Below, one piece after another: positions 30,537-39,232 of a stretch of DNA of 64,000 nucleotides; the first letter of the stretch is position 1, and each line of letters starts with the position of its first letter. Where the stretch lies: assembly GCA_933822405.4 (NCBI GenBank), contig CAKOGP040000335.1:525108-589107 (forward strand), given 5' to 3'. This stretch comes from Cylindrotheca closterium (lineage: Eukaryota; Bacillariophyta; Bacillariophyceae; Bacillariales; Bacillariaceae). A program made the translations under genes and the position numbers. The notes beneath the pieces are model-generated. The model was not told where the DNA came from, searched no databases, and saw only the letters and a program-made list of their open reading frames with translations.

Positions 30537-31448
30537 TCAAATTGCAACAGCAAGACCAACCACCATCAATACTGTGGCAAAACTACTCAATGCCAAGCCA
30601 AGCGCACCAGATTTCTCCGCGCAGCATGTTGCCTTGACTGAATCAGTAACAAATACTGAACACGCCGCTTCGTTCTTGAGATGTTTGACATAATCGACAC
30701 CTGCGGAACACGTAATCTGGCCATTCGTATCGGGAACTATGGCATCCATGTTAACGTCTTGATTGTCACCACAAACACTGCAAAGATTGGGGGCGACTGC
30801 ACCTTCGCACTCACAAAATGAAGGCATGTTCAAGTTGAGATTTGCGGCTCCTTTGGCTGCGTCGCACACTGTTCCGGAAGGGAGAGCTGCTAGAGAGGTA
30901 TCAAAAGAAGCACAGATTTTCTCACCACCTGTAAATCAATGACGAGTCAATCATCGCATTAGTTAGATGAATATTCTCAATTCAAATTTCACAATCCTAA
31001 ACCATATTCAATATTCCTCACTCACGCCACGTTTTTTCTTCGTTAAAGGTCACGTCACCGTCACAGACAAAACAAGTTTGCGTGGTTGCCCCGGAATCTC
31101 CACCTGTAGATCCATCTGCTGGACAACAGGTTTTTTCGATTTCCGGGAGACCTAAACATTGCTCAGCGCTCACCTGACCAAGGTTGATGCCAGTTCTTTG
31201 GCACAAATTAAAAGAGGAATGGCGAATGAGCATTAATTTTCTTGTTTTAATACCTAGCCACAAACGAAAGTTTAACATCGAGTCCTTTGGACTTACTGAA
31301 TAAGAGCACAGGGAGCTTGGGTTCCACCAGGAGATGTGATGATGGTGGTAGGATTCGTGACACCACCGCCGCAAAAATTATAGTCACATTGCGCCTCAAT
31401 AGGATTGGTGGCTACCAATGCCAAAGCTATGGAGAGAAGCAACTTCAT
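30537..31448 (-). CDS. Cys-rich secreted array protein A
   Basis: Exons 31297-31448, 31026-31195 and 30537-30928 (phases 2 then 1) give 237 aa. A signal peptide (MKLLLSIALALVATNPIEAQ) precedes CDYNFCGGG. The first intron splits a codon four residues after Cys in PCALI, as in genes B-E. Then come VSAEQCLGLPEIEKTCCP, CFVCDGDVTFNEEKTW, PSFCECEGAVAP, LCSVCGDNQDVNM, a CC pair (ATCCAEK) and a hydrophobic tail (FATVLMVVGLAVAI) typical of GPI anchoring. The second intron is unique to this member. The first acceptor (CCAAAG) is weak, so a few residues there are uncertain. Function unknown; a cell-surface location is inferred. Confidence 0.78.
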
Positions 31449-31838
31449 GGTTTTGTTGTTATGCTGGCCGTGACATTGGATCTTGGTGCCGGTAATTGCC
31501 GCACTCTGTACCGGTACTCATCGTAGTTGCTGTTTTCTGTGCAGCATTTGTGAGTGCCTTTTAGTCGGATAGGTCATCCAAGTCAGCATTCATTCGTTCT
31601 TTTAAAAAAACGAACTCTACCCTAGCTACCGGTACAGGTAGATACCCGCGGGTTGATGAGTATATGGCGGGTCTGAGCGTCTGTAACAAAGAACTAATGA
31701 TACTGAGCTGATGCTCTTTGCTTTGCTCGAATCATCGTCTTCTGCAGCAAACGAGTCCTAAAGAACACAATACTGAGTTCTAATTATCGTATTGTACATG
31801 CTACTGTATACTTTATCCTAACACAAGACTACGCCACC
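31449..31838. other. Spacer between array genes A and B with promoter-type palindromes
   Basis: GTACCGGTAC at 31508-31517 lies about 60 bp upstream of gene A, and a related TACCGGTA sits near 31629. No coding potential is seen. Confidence 0.45.
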
Positions 31839-32678
31839 TCAAATGGCAAACTCAAACAACGCAAGCCCGACACCAAATACCATAGCAAACTTATCCAAAG
31901 ATAAGCTGATTCCACCGGACGCCCCAATTCCATCGTATACCTTATCGATGCAACATGTTTTCCTAACTTGATCGGTTTCAACTGACGCACAATTGGTCTT
32001 GTTCGCAATACTTCTAGCGAAATCGAACGCTGCACCACACGATACCCGAGGATCTTCCGCATCGGGGTTGTCGAAAAGGATCGCATTCATGTTGACCTCT
32101 TGGTTTTCATCGCAGGGCTTGCAAATGTCTGGAGGGGCGACATTTTCGCATTCGCAATATGACATTATGTCAAAGTCGGGGTCGAAGAACTCAGATTTGG
32201 CACTGTCACAAGTTGCAGTCGAATTGAGATATGACAATTGGTTATCAATCACGCCACAAGCTGGCGTCGGGTCACCCAAAATCAGTGGCCATCTTTTGGT
32301 TTCATTAAAAGTCATATCACTGCCACACAAAAAACAGTTCTGCGCTGTTTGTTTCGTTGGGCAACAAATGATTTCGGCTGCTGGAAGATCTGCACATTCT
32401 TCTTCCGAAAGTGCATCAGCATTATTGAAAATACTTCATAGAAATGAAAGAAAGCAAACATCGATAAGTAAGGCAACGAGTCTTGGCAACGAAATTAGCG
32501 GTGCTCTGCAGTTCACGTACACAATTGATGAGCAGGGCGCTTCACCTTCGGTAACTGTCACAGTTCCGATTGGGTTTGTGATCCCGTTCGGGCAAAAATC
32601 ATAATCGCAAGGCACTGCAGATGCTGGATTCGTAGCTACGAAAGCAACGGCGAGAAAGAGAAGCAATTTTGCAAACAT
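31839..32678 (-). CDS. Cys-rich secreted array protein B
   Basis: Exons 32521-32678 and 31839-32433 (phase 2, intron 87 bp) give 250 aa. The signal peptide is MFAKLLLFLAVAFVATNPAS. The conserved start CDYDFCPNGI leads to PCSSI and the family intron. Exon 2 has LSEEECADLPAAEIICCP, CFLCGSDMTFNETKRW, ACGVIDNQLSY, SYCECENVAPPDICKPC, DENQEVNM, KTCCIDK and a hydrophobic tail (GVGLALFEFAI). Unlike gene A it has no second intron. Cys spacing is shared with A, C, D and E. It has no recognised domain and is expected at the cell surface via a GPI anchor. Confidence 0.8.
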
Positions 32679-33026
32679 TGCAAGAGTTTTGCTCTGAAAG
32701 ATCGCGGTGTGACAGAAATAATAATGATGAGTGGCAAAACAACAATGACAACGAGCAAAGGAACTACATTAGTGTCGTACAGTTTGAAAAAAGCCATGGC
32801 CAATACACAATACGCACGGTACGAACCTACAATTTCAAAATACCCTGGACGAACATTTTTTTTAAAGTTCTAGTCATGCCATACCGGAAGACCTTAAACT
32901 CATGCTCTACAGTAACTACCACTTCGCTGGTTCGGTTTGTGAAACATTTTGTCACCAAAGTATGCAGCAGATCCTTTTTTTATTAAAAAAAAAGAGCTAG
33001 CACTGGCGACAACAACATGTATCTTC
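32679..33026. other. Spacer between array genes B and C
   Basis: AT-rich with A/T homopolymer runs near 32860 and 32975-32995. No gene is seen. Confidence 0.45.
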
Positions 33027-33821
33027 TCAGATGGCACACATAACTCCAAGAAACAAGGCGGCAACAAGAGTCTTCATAGACAGGCTGATTCCACTGCTGA
33101 AGGCCTCGACCACGCAGCATGCAGCCTTGGATTCATTAGTTTCAATGCGGTCGCAAACTGTCTGGTTGGCAACATGCCTGGCATATTCGAAACCCTCAAT
33201 GCATGTTAGACCATCCCCATCGGGAACAAGTGCTCTCGTTTTCGTGTTGACAATTTGATTGTCATCGCAGACCTTGCAAAGATCCGGTGCAGGAACATCT
33301 GAACATTCGCAATACGAGGCAAGGTTGAAAGATTGGTCGAACTCTGCTTTCCCTGCGGTACAGTTTGCCTCAATTTCGGCATAAGAGAACAATGCATCGA
33401 TGATACCACAGACTGGCACCTCACTATCAGGCAACGCCTTGTTTGCATTGAAGATGGCTTCTGCGGAATTACAGAGAAAACATGTTGCCGGATATTGTTT
33501 TGTTGGACAACAGTTGACTCCTGCCAAAATGGTTAGACCAGCGCATTCCTGGGTAGTAAGATTTGGGGTGGCAATGATTGAACTCCAAGAGGCGCTAACA
33601 TACAGTAATAGGACAAAATTGGTAAGCAAGACATTGCAAAGTTTCAAAACGATTTGGTGTTTCTTAAGATACCTCAATTCCGAACAAGTGAATATGGTAC
33701 CGTCAAGATCCACTTCTCCGCCTTCCAATGTGATCCCACCGGGGCAAAATTCGGTGGTGCACTGTGCCTGAGCAGGGTCCACAGCTACGAAAACAAGAGC
33801 AAGAGAAAGGAGCAGTTTCAT
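33027..33821 (-). CDS. Cys-rich secreted array protein C
   Basis: Exons 33673-33821 and 33027-33594 give 238 aa. The start is set at the ATG opening the signal peptide MKLLLSLALVFVAVDPAQAQ, as in genes A, D and E. CTTEFCPGGI and TCSEL precede the family phase-2 intron (33595-33672). This intron is 78 bp, a multiple of three, without an in-frame stop, so the unspliced frame stays open. Exon 2 has SASWSSI, LTTQECAGLTILAGVNCCP, CFLCNSAEAIFNANK, VCGIIDALFSY, SYCECSDVPAPDLCKVC, KAACCVVE and a hydrophobic tail. It is a very close paralogue of gene D, with long near-identical DNA stretches. Function unknown; surface location inferred. Confidence 0.82.
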   Translation of the reverse strand: MKLLLSLALVFVAVDPAQAQCTTEFCPGGITLEGGEVDLDGTIFTCSELRYLKKHQIVLKLCNVLLTNFVLLLYVSASWSSIIATPNLTTQECAGLTILAGVNCCPTKQYPATCFLCNSAEAIFNANKALPDSEVPVCGIIDALFSYAEIEANCTAGKAEFDQSFNLASYCECSDVPAPDLCKVCDDNQIVNTKTRALVPDGDGLTCIEGFEYARHVANQTVCDRIETNESKAACCVVEAFSSGISLSMKTLVAALFLGVMCAI

Positions 33822-34434
33822 GATTCTTTGATGATGATTGATTTTGTGGGCAAAACGCTGTTGTGCCGCGTGGTTCATTTCGAATTTATGGGTGTCTGGG
33901 AGTTGTGAGCAGTTTGTGTCCAATGCATGGGACACGTCCTGACTGATATTATATCATAACGGCGCAACTAGCATGTATAAAATAAAACAAAGCAAAGCGA
34001 AATCACAAATCCCACAAATAAAATTTTCAAAATAATTTTTTGAAAACCAACATGGCCCCCCTTTTAAAAAAAATGATGTCCCCCTAAAAGAATCGAATTA
34101 TCCTTGTTACTAACAAGAGTATACTCGTAAATCGTACGTACAGTATTCATGGTCCTGGGTAATTGGTCACTGTACAAGTTGGAGGAGCACCGTGCATTTT
34201 TCATATTTCTTTTGTTTCCTGGGTGTTCATTATACTTCCTGTAGGTACAGTGCTGTATAGATCCACAAACATACTTTTGAATTAGTGAATGATTCTTCCT
34301 TCCCCTTCAACCTAAAATGCCTGAATCAGGAGCCCAAGAAGAGCGACGTAATTTATAAAAGCAAACAAACCAATCTTTTACTTTTAACTACCATATTGTG
34401 AGCTCCCTTTTCAAACATATCAAACACCATTGAG
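33822..34434. other. Spacer between gene C and the truncated E-like copy
   Basis: The 50-90 bp just upstream of gene C resemble the DNA upstream of gene D (ACACCCAT(A/C)AATT and CAACAGCGTTTTG...AAATCAATCATCATC). The rest is AT-rich and holds nothing I can name. Confidence 0.5.
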
Positions 34435-34678
34435 TGAAGGCAAGGGTAACAAGCAAGGCGGAATGGTCATTCCGCTGGATTCCGTGGTAACATACAGAGC
34501 AGCACAGCATATTGAAGTCACTTCAGGAGTGACAAACCCACCATAGAGGGAAGCTTCGGGAAAATGCGTGATCGTCCGCGAGGGAAATATCACAAAACTC
34601 TATACTAGAGTCCATCAAGTTACTGAGTTGGTTGCAGACCGATTCGCCGATCCATGTCTTGTCATGTGCATATGGTAC
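34435..34678 (-). pseudogene. Truncated copy of array gene E
   Basis: The minus strand encodes VPYAHDKTWIGESVCNQLSN, almost identical to gene E, then EFCD-I-SLADD. Here about 195 bp of the E sequence is missing, and homology resumes at the E segment around the C-terminal Cys residues in a shifted, stop-containing state (the equivalents of GATTCCGTGG and CATTCCGC remain). No 5' part (signal peptide, first Cys module, intron) is present. It lies immediately downstream of gene D, so it is the remnant of an E-like gene. Confidence 0.8.
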
Positions 34679-34716
34679 CAGGTACATCCTCGCAAATATC
34701 AACACAAAGCATTTTC

Positions 34717-35505
34717 TCAAATGGCAAACATCACACTAAGAAGCAAGCAGGCAGCAAGACTTTTAGTTGACAAGCTGATTCCACTGGAGACCATGTCGAT
34801 GCAGCACGCAGCCTTGTTTTCAGAAGTTTCAATTTCGTCGCAAGCTGCCTGGTTCGTAACGTGCCTGGCATATTCGAAACCCTCTACACATGTCAGGCCA
34901 TCTTCACCGGGAATAAGTGCTGTCGTGTTGATATCCTGATTATCATCGCATGGCTTGCAAAGTTCCGGTGCAGGAACATCTGAACATTCGCAATACGAGA
35001 CAAGGTTGAAAGATTGGTCGAACTCAGACTTCCCTGAAGAACAACTTGACTCAGTGGGGGAGTAAGATAATAATGCATCGACGATACCACAGGACCGAGT
35101 TTCCCCTCCAGGCAAAATCTTGTCTGCATCGAAGGTGGCTTCAGCGGAACCACAGAGGAAACAACTTGCTGGATCTTGTCGTGTTGGACAGCAGTTTACC
35201 CCTGCCAAAATGGTCAGACCAACGCATTCCTCAGCAGAAACACCAGCGTTCAGAATGGTGCTCCAAGTAGCGCTGTGATGCAGCAGTAAGACGAAATCGG
35301 TAAGCAAAACAATTCCATTAAAACAATCAAACTAGATAAGTTGGTGTTCCACACACCTGAACTCTGAACAAGTGAGTACGGTACCATCAAGATCCACTTC
35401 TCCGCCTTCCAATGTGATCCCACTAGGGCAAAATTCCGTCGTGCACTGTGCCCGAACAGGGTTCACAGTTACGGAAGCAAGAGCAAGAGAGAGGAGCAGT
35501 TTCAT
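34717..35505 (-). CDS. Cys-rich secreted array protein D
   Basis: Exons 35357-35505 and 34717-35272 (phase 2, intron 84 bp) give 234 aa. The signal peptide is MKLLLSLALASVTVNPVRAQ. CTTEFCPSGI and TCSEF precede the family intron; exon 2 begins SATWSTI and continues VSAEECVGLTILAGVNCCP, CFLCGSAEATFDADK, SCGIVDALLSY, SYCECSDVPAPELCKPC, DDNQDIN, KAACCIDM and a hydrophobic tail (SLAACLLLSVMFAI). Its nearest relative is gene C. Unlike in C, the unspliced intron introduces a stop. No domain is recognised; cell-surface GPI anchoring is inferred. Confidence 0.82.
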
Positions 35506-35892
35506 GATTCTTTGATGATGATGATTGATTTGGTGGTCAAAACGCTGTTGTGGAAATTTGGGATGCAATAATTTTAAATTGATGGGTGTCTGTTGTCTGT
35601 CCCATTCCGAACGACCAGTGTCCGATGCATCCAGGACCGAATATCCTTGGTGCTATGGTCGGATAATGTAATTATCTTGCAGAACCGCCCTGACCACACT
35701 TGGGGAGTGCTTCTGCACACAGTGGTATTGCGATTAAATCGAAAAGATCCACCAAAGCACTTCGAAGCGATTGATTCTTGCTCTCTAGAAACTATATTAT
35801 ATAAATCAAACGTAGATAATAACCAAAATTTAAGTTGTATTATAACTGCCACAACGTAAAACCCACTTCACAAACAATTTACTACACATAAG
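35506..35892. other. Spacer between array genes D and E
   Basis: No gene. The part nearest gene D resembles the region upstream of gene C, consistent with block duplication. Confidence 0.5.
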
Positions 35893-36956
35893 TTAACTTG
35901 AAAAGGTAAGGGCAACTAGAAGGGCGGAAGCGAAACCGCTTATGGTCACACTCATTCCGCCGCTGGATTCCACGGCGCCTTCCGGATCAACACAGCAAGC
36001 AGAAACCACTTCAGGAGTGGCAAAATTCCCGCAAAGGGAAGCATCGAGGATATGCGTTACATAGCTAGCACCTTCACCGCAGGTGACACCACCATCAAAG
36101 CCTGGAACTGCCCTGCTAGACATGATCTCTTGTCCGGCAGGGCAGAGCGTACAGAAATCGGGAGCAACAGCACCTTCACATTCACAGAACGACTGAAAGT
36201 TCAATTGGTCGTCAGTGAGGAGACTATCACAAAACTCTCCACTAGAGAGACCATCCACCAAGTTACTCAGTTGGTTACAGACTGATTCGCCGATCCATGT
36301 CTTGTCATTCGCATATGGAACATCGCTTCCGCACAAGAAGCAGCCTCCTGCTGTTTCTTCTTCGGTTGGAGGTTCTGTGGCAACTGGAGCTTCTGTTGAG
36401 TTAGGTACCATTGTGATGTTCGGTGGCATTGTTACATTCGCTGATGGACAACAGATGGATTGCAGTGCAAGAATATCACTACATTCTTCAGCATCAAGTA
36501 CTCCAGCTGAAAGCCCAACACTAAAGAAATAGAGGGTGAGACTCCCAAAAACTTAAAACATACTGCAACAGTTTTGTGGCTGACGTTTTTAAATACGTAC
36601 ACTACGAAAGAGCATGGACCTTGATCTTCAGGTGGGTCTTCGGGGTTGATAATCAAGTTTGGATCTGGGATTCCATCTGGACAGAATTCAATGGTTGTGT
36701 TGCCACAGGGAAAAGGACCATCCGGTGGACAGCAGATGAGTTCAATTTGTGGCAGATTAGTACATTGCTCATCTGTAAGGAGACCAGCCGAAATTCCAAG
36801 CGGAAGTGAATCGCAAGAAACATCACCGAGGGTTGCATCATTGAAAGCAACCGCTGTCGGATATTGAATGTTACCAGCACAGAAGTCATAGTCGCATTGT
36901 GCTGCAGCAGGATTGGCAGCTACCAAAGTTAGGGCAAGAGAGAGAAGCAACTTCAT
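35893..36956 (-). CDS. Cys-rich secreted array protein E with duplicated N-terminal module
   Basis: Exons 36601-36956 and 35893-36520 (phase 2, intron 80 bp) give 327 aa, the longest member. After the signal peptide (MKLLLSLALTLVAANPAAAQ) come two copies of the N-terminal module. The first is CDYDFCAGNI...SCDSL...LLTDEQCTNL...ICCP, uninterrupted. The second is IEFCPDGI...PCSFV, the family intron, then LSAGVLDAEECSDIL...ICCP. A Pro/Thr/Glu linker (PNSTEAPVATEPPTEEET) follows, then CFLCGSDVPYANDKTWIGES, SFCECEGAVAPDFCTLC, SACCVDPE and a hydrophobic tail (FASALLVALTFSS). The intron lies only in the second module. Surface location is inferred; function unknown. Confidence 0.82.
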
Positions 36957-37476
36957 CTTGGTTTTGATTGTGGTGGTTGAATTTATGGATTTTAAGATTT
37001 TTGGGTTTTGCAATTCGGACAATAACACTTTTCTTTTAATTGGCACGATTACGATCAACCGAGAAGTGCATACGTCACAAAGCGCCGTTCCCGACGAAGC
37101 AAGGCGATACTGTATGTGTAAAGAAAGTTCGACCTCACTCTTTCATCTTGGTTCGACGTGGGTGATCGCGCGTGAAGACTATTGTATTGGCGCCTTCAGC
37201 AGTACCTCTGTACCAGGTACCAGACGTAAAACATTACCGTAAGATGCTGTACACACCTTACCGAGGAAGTGATGCTGAGCCATCTGCTGGCTCGACTAGA
37301 CCCGATCGACTATTACTCACTCCATTCAACGTTCTATCCCCCCCCCCCCCAGTGCCATGTGGATGGTTTGGGAAAACAAGGGGACTAGGAATGCTTGGAA
37401 ATTAAGATATTTCAAAAATAGTAGTACTCCTGAAGCTAGGAGTATCTCCTACTAGTAGCTTGCTTTGGAACTAATA
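36957..37476. other. Upstream region of gene E with palindrome and poly-C tract
   Basis: GTACCAGGTACC at 37210-37221 lies about 250 bp upstream of gene E. A run of 13 C occurs at 37338-37350. No coding potential is seen. Confidence 0.5.
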
Positions 37477-38859
37477 CTATCTGCGCTTGTAGATACAAGG
37501 TTTGGCAGAAAATTCCAACTTTTTGTTGGGTGCCTTGCCATTCTTTTTCAGTTCCAAAAAGAGAAACATTTTGTTGGATCGATCCGTCTTGGCAGATTCA
37601 AATCCAAGTTGGGATAGAACTTGAACAAACTCATCCAGAGTCCCAGTCAGACTACTGTCATTATCATCCTTGTTGTTGTTGCTGTCTCCGCCCTTTTTGT
37701 TATTGCTACTACGACCATGACTGTATTCAATCCTTGATCGGACTTCGGCAATCTGTACTCGGCCATTGTCTTTCAATACACGGTGGGCTTCCCGAATAAA
37801 GTCAGCCAAATTGGTCCCCATGAGGGCCAAACAAAAGACTACCACATCGACCGATTTGTCTTTCAAAGGAACATTGGCCATGTCACAGGCAGTGACTAAT
37901 TCTGGATTATTGTGCGAGACCAAATCAAAGGAATGAATTTGAAAGGCATCTGGATGCCGCTTCATCAAATCTTTAGCCAATTGGGCATCGCCACATCCAA
38001 AATCGGCCACTGCGACTTGGCTCTTCTTGTTCCGATGTTGATTTTCGATTTGACTGCTGTATCGATTGACAATCCACCGGACAATTACATCGACCGGATT
38101 GACTGGCCAACTAGCAACTTGATGCCGAAACCCCTCGTGGTATTGTTCAAAGAGTTCTGGGTTTTGTGAAAAGCGAGCAAAGGAATCCTTGGAATCTTTG
38201 GTGTAGAGTTCTTCATTAAGAATCCGAAATCGAGACCCACTCAACCGTGCCTTGAAGGCATTTTGCAATTTGGATCCAGTGCTCGTGGGAGTAGAAGATT
38301 CGGTCGCGGCATCAGTACCAAGCTCTTGTTTGGAAGCGGGGGACTTTGACGAATAATCCACTTGATCCTGTTTTTGTTGCTTCCTATTTTGTTTGGCCTT
38401 CAAGCCCCTCAGTCGTTTCTTTTTACTTTTGCTCCATTTCTGTTCGTTGTCGCCGCCGTCTTCGTTGTTGGAGGGTTCTTTCTTCTCCTTATTGTCTGCT
38501 TTCTTTCCCTTGTTTCCAGTATCAGGATTCTTCTTTTGTTTCTTATTGTTGCTCTTGCTCTGATTCTTCTCCTGATTCTTGTTCTTCTTTTGGTTGTTAG
38601 CTTTCCTTTTTTTGTCGTCTTTATTTTCGTTTTTATTCGCAGTTCCATCGTTTAAGCCCTTTTCTTGTTTGCCTTTCTTGATGCTACCGTCGGTGGTGGT
38701 TTCCATAATCTTTTGGACATTGTCCGCCATTTTCGAAATGACGATTGTGGTCTCGACGTTCTTTTTGTTGTGTTTTGGCTTTTGGATCTTCCCGGCGGCA
38801 GCAGACTTGGCTTCCAGCGTCTTCCCAGTCCCTTTGGAAATCTTCTTCTTTTGGACCAT
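37477..38859 (-). CDS. RRP8: RRP8-like nucleolar rRNA methyltransferase
   Basis: Single-exon protein of 460 aa. RRP8 is an S-adenosylmethionine-dependent enzyme that makes m1A in the large-subunit rRNA and also acts in rDNA silencing in animals. The N-terminal 190 residues are extremely Lys/Asn/Gln-rich, typical of nucleolar proteins. The catalytic part starts near 205 (ARLSGSRFRILNEELY, FEQYHEGFRHQVASWPVNPV), with SAM motif I VADFGCGDAQLA, the acidic FDLVSHN, CDMANVPL and VVFCLALMGTN, and ends LEFSAKPCIYKRR. These are the diagnostic RRP8 blocks. A 45-residue Asn/Gly-rich insert lies before the last strand (SSNNKKGGDSNNNKDD). It is divergent from the DOCK gene across 373 bp. Confidence 0.93.
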   Translation of the reverse strand: MVQKKKISKGTGKTLEAKSAAAGKIQKPKHNKKNVETTIVISKMADNVQKIMETTTDGSIKKGKQEKGLNDGTANKNENKDDKKRKANNQKKNKNQEKNQSKSNNKKQKKNPDTGNKGKKADNKEKKEPSNNEDGGDNEQKWSKSKKKRLRGLKAKQNRKQQKQDQVDYSSKSPASKQELGTDAATESSTPTSTGSKLQNAFKARLSGSRFRILNEELYTKDSKDSFARFSQNPELFEQYHEGFRHQVASWPVNPVDVIVRWIVNRYSSQIENQHRNKKSQVAVADFGCGDAQLAKDLMKRHPDAFQIHSFDLVSHNNPELVTACDMANVPLKDKSVDVVVFCLALMGTNLADFIREAHRVLKDNGRVQIAEVRSRIEYSHGRSSNNKKGGDSNNNKDDNDSSLTGTLDEFVQVLSQLGFESAKTDRSNKMFLFLELKKNGKAPNKKLEFSAKPCIYKRR

Positions 38860-39232
38860 TACAGAAAATTGTTTTCTTTTGTGAAGTTGTGTGCCACCTA
38901 GATAGTCTATGATGGATTGGTGATGAATGTCGTGGTGTCAAAGTGTTTTCTGAATTTTGTGGGAGAGGTTTTGGTTGGTGGGAAGTGGAGTCGCGCTAGT
39001 CATTCATGTTTCGTCCGCCCATCACACCCGTTAGCATTGCTCCAGAAGAAAACCCGCAAGTCTGGGATTCTCGATCCTGAACGAACATCATCAACAACCT
39101 TGAGAGAGGGGAATGTACCTGGTTGGTACCTGGTACCTTTGTCATTTTTAATATCTCAACCCAAAGGCCCACTTCTCACTCAAAAACAAAAGCAGCACAA
39201 ACCAAAGTAAGAAGAAGAATCAATCAGTCAGA
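38860..39232. promoter_or_regulatory. Divergent promoter region with GGTACC repeats
   Basis: Shared upstream region of the RRP8-like gene and the DOCK gene. At 39115-39137 it has GTACCT, GGTACC and GGTACC in close succession, about 100 bp upstream of the DOCK ATG. The regulatory role is inferred from recurrence of this motif upstream of several genes in the window. Confidence 0.4.
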
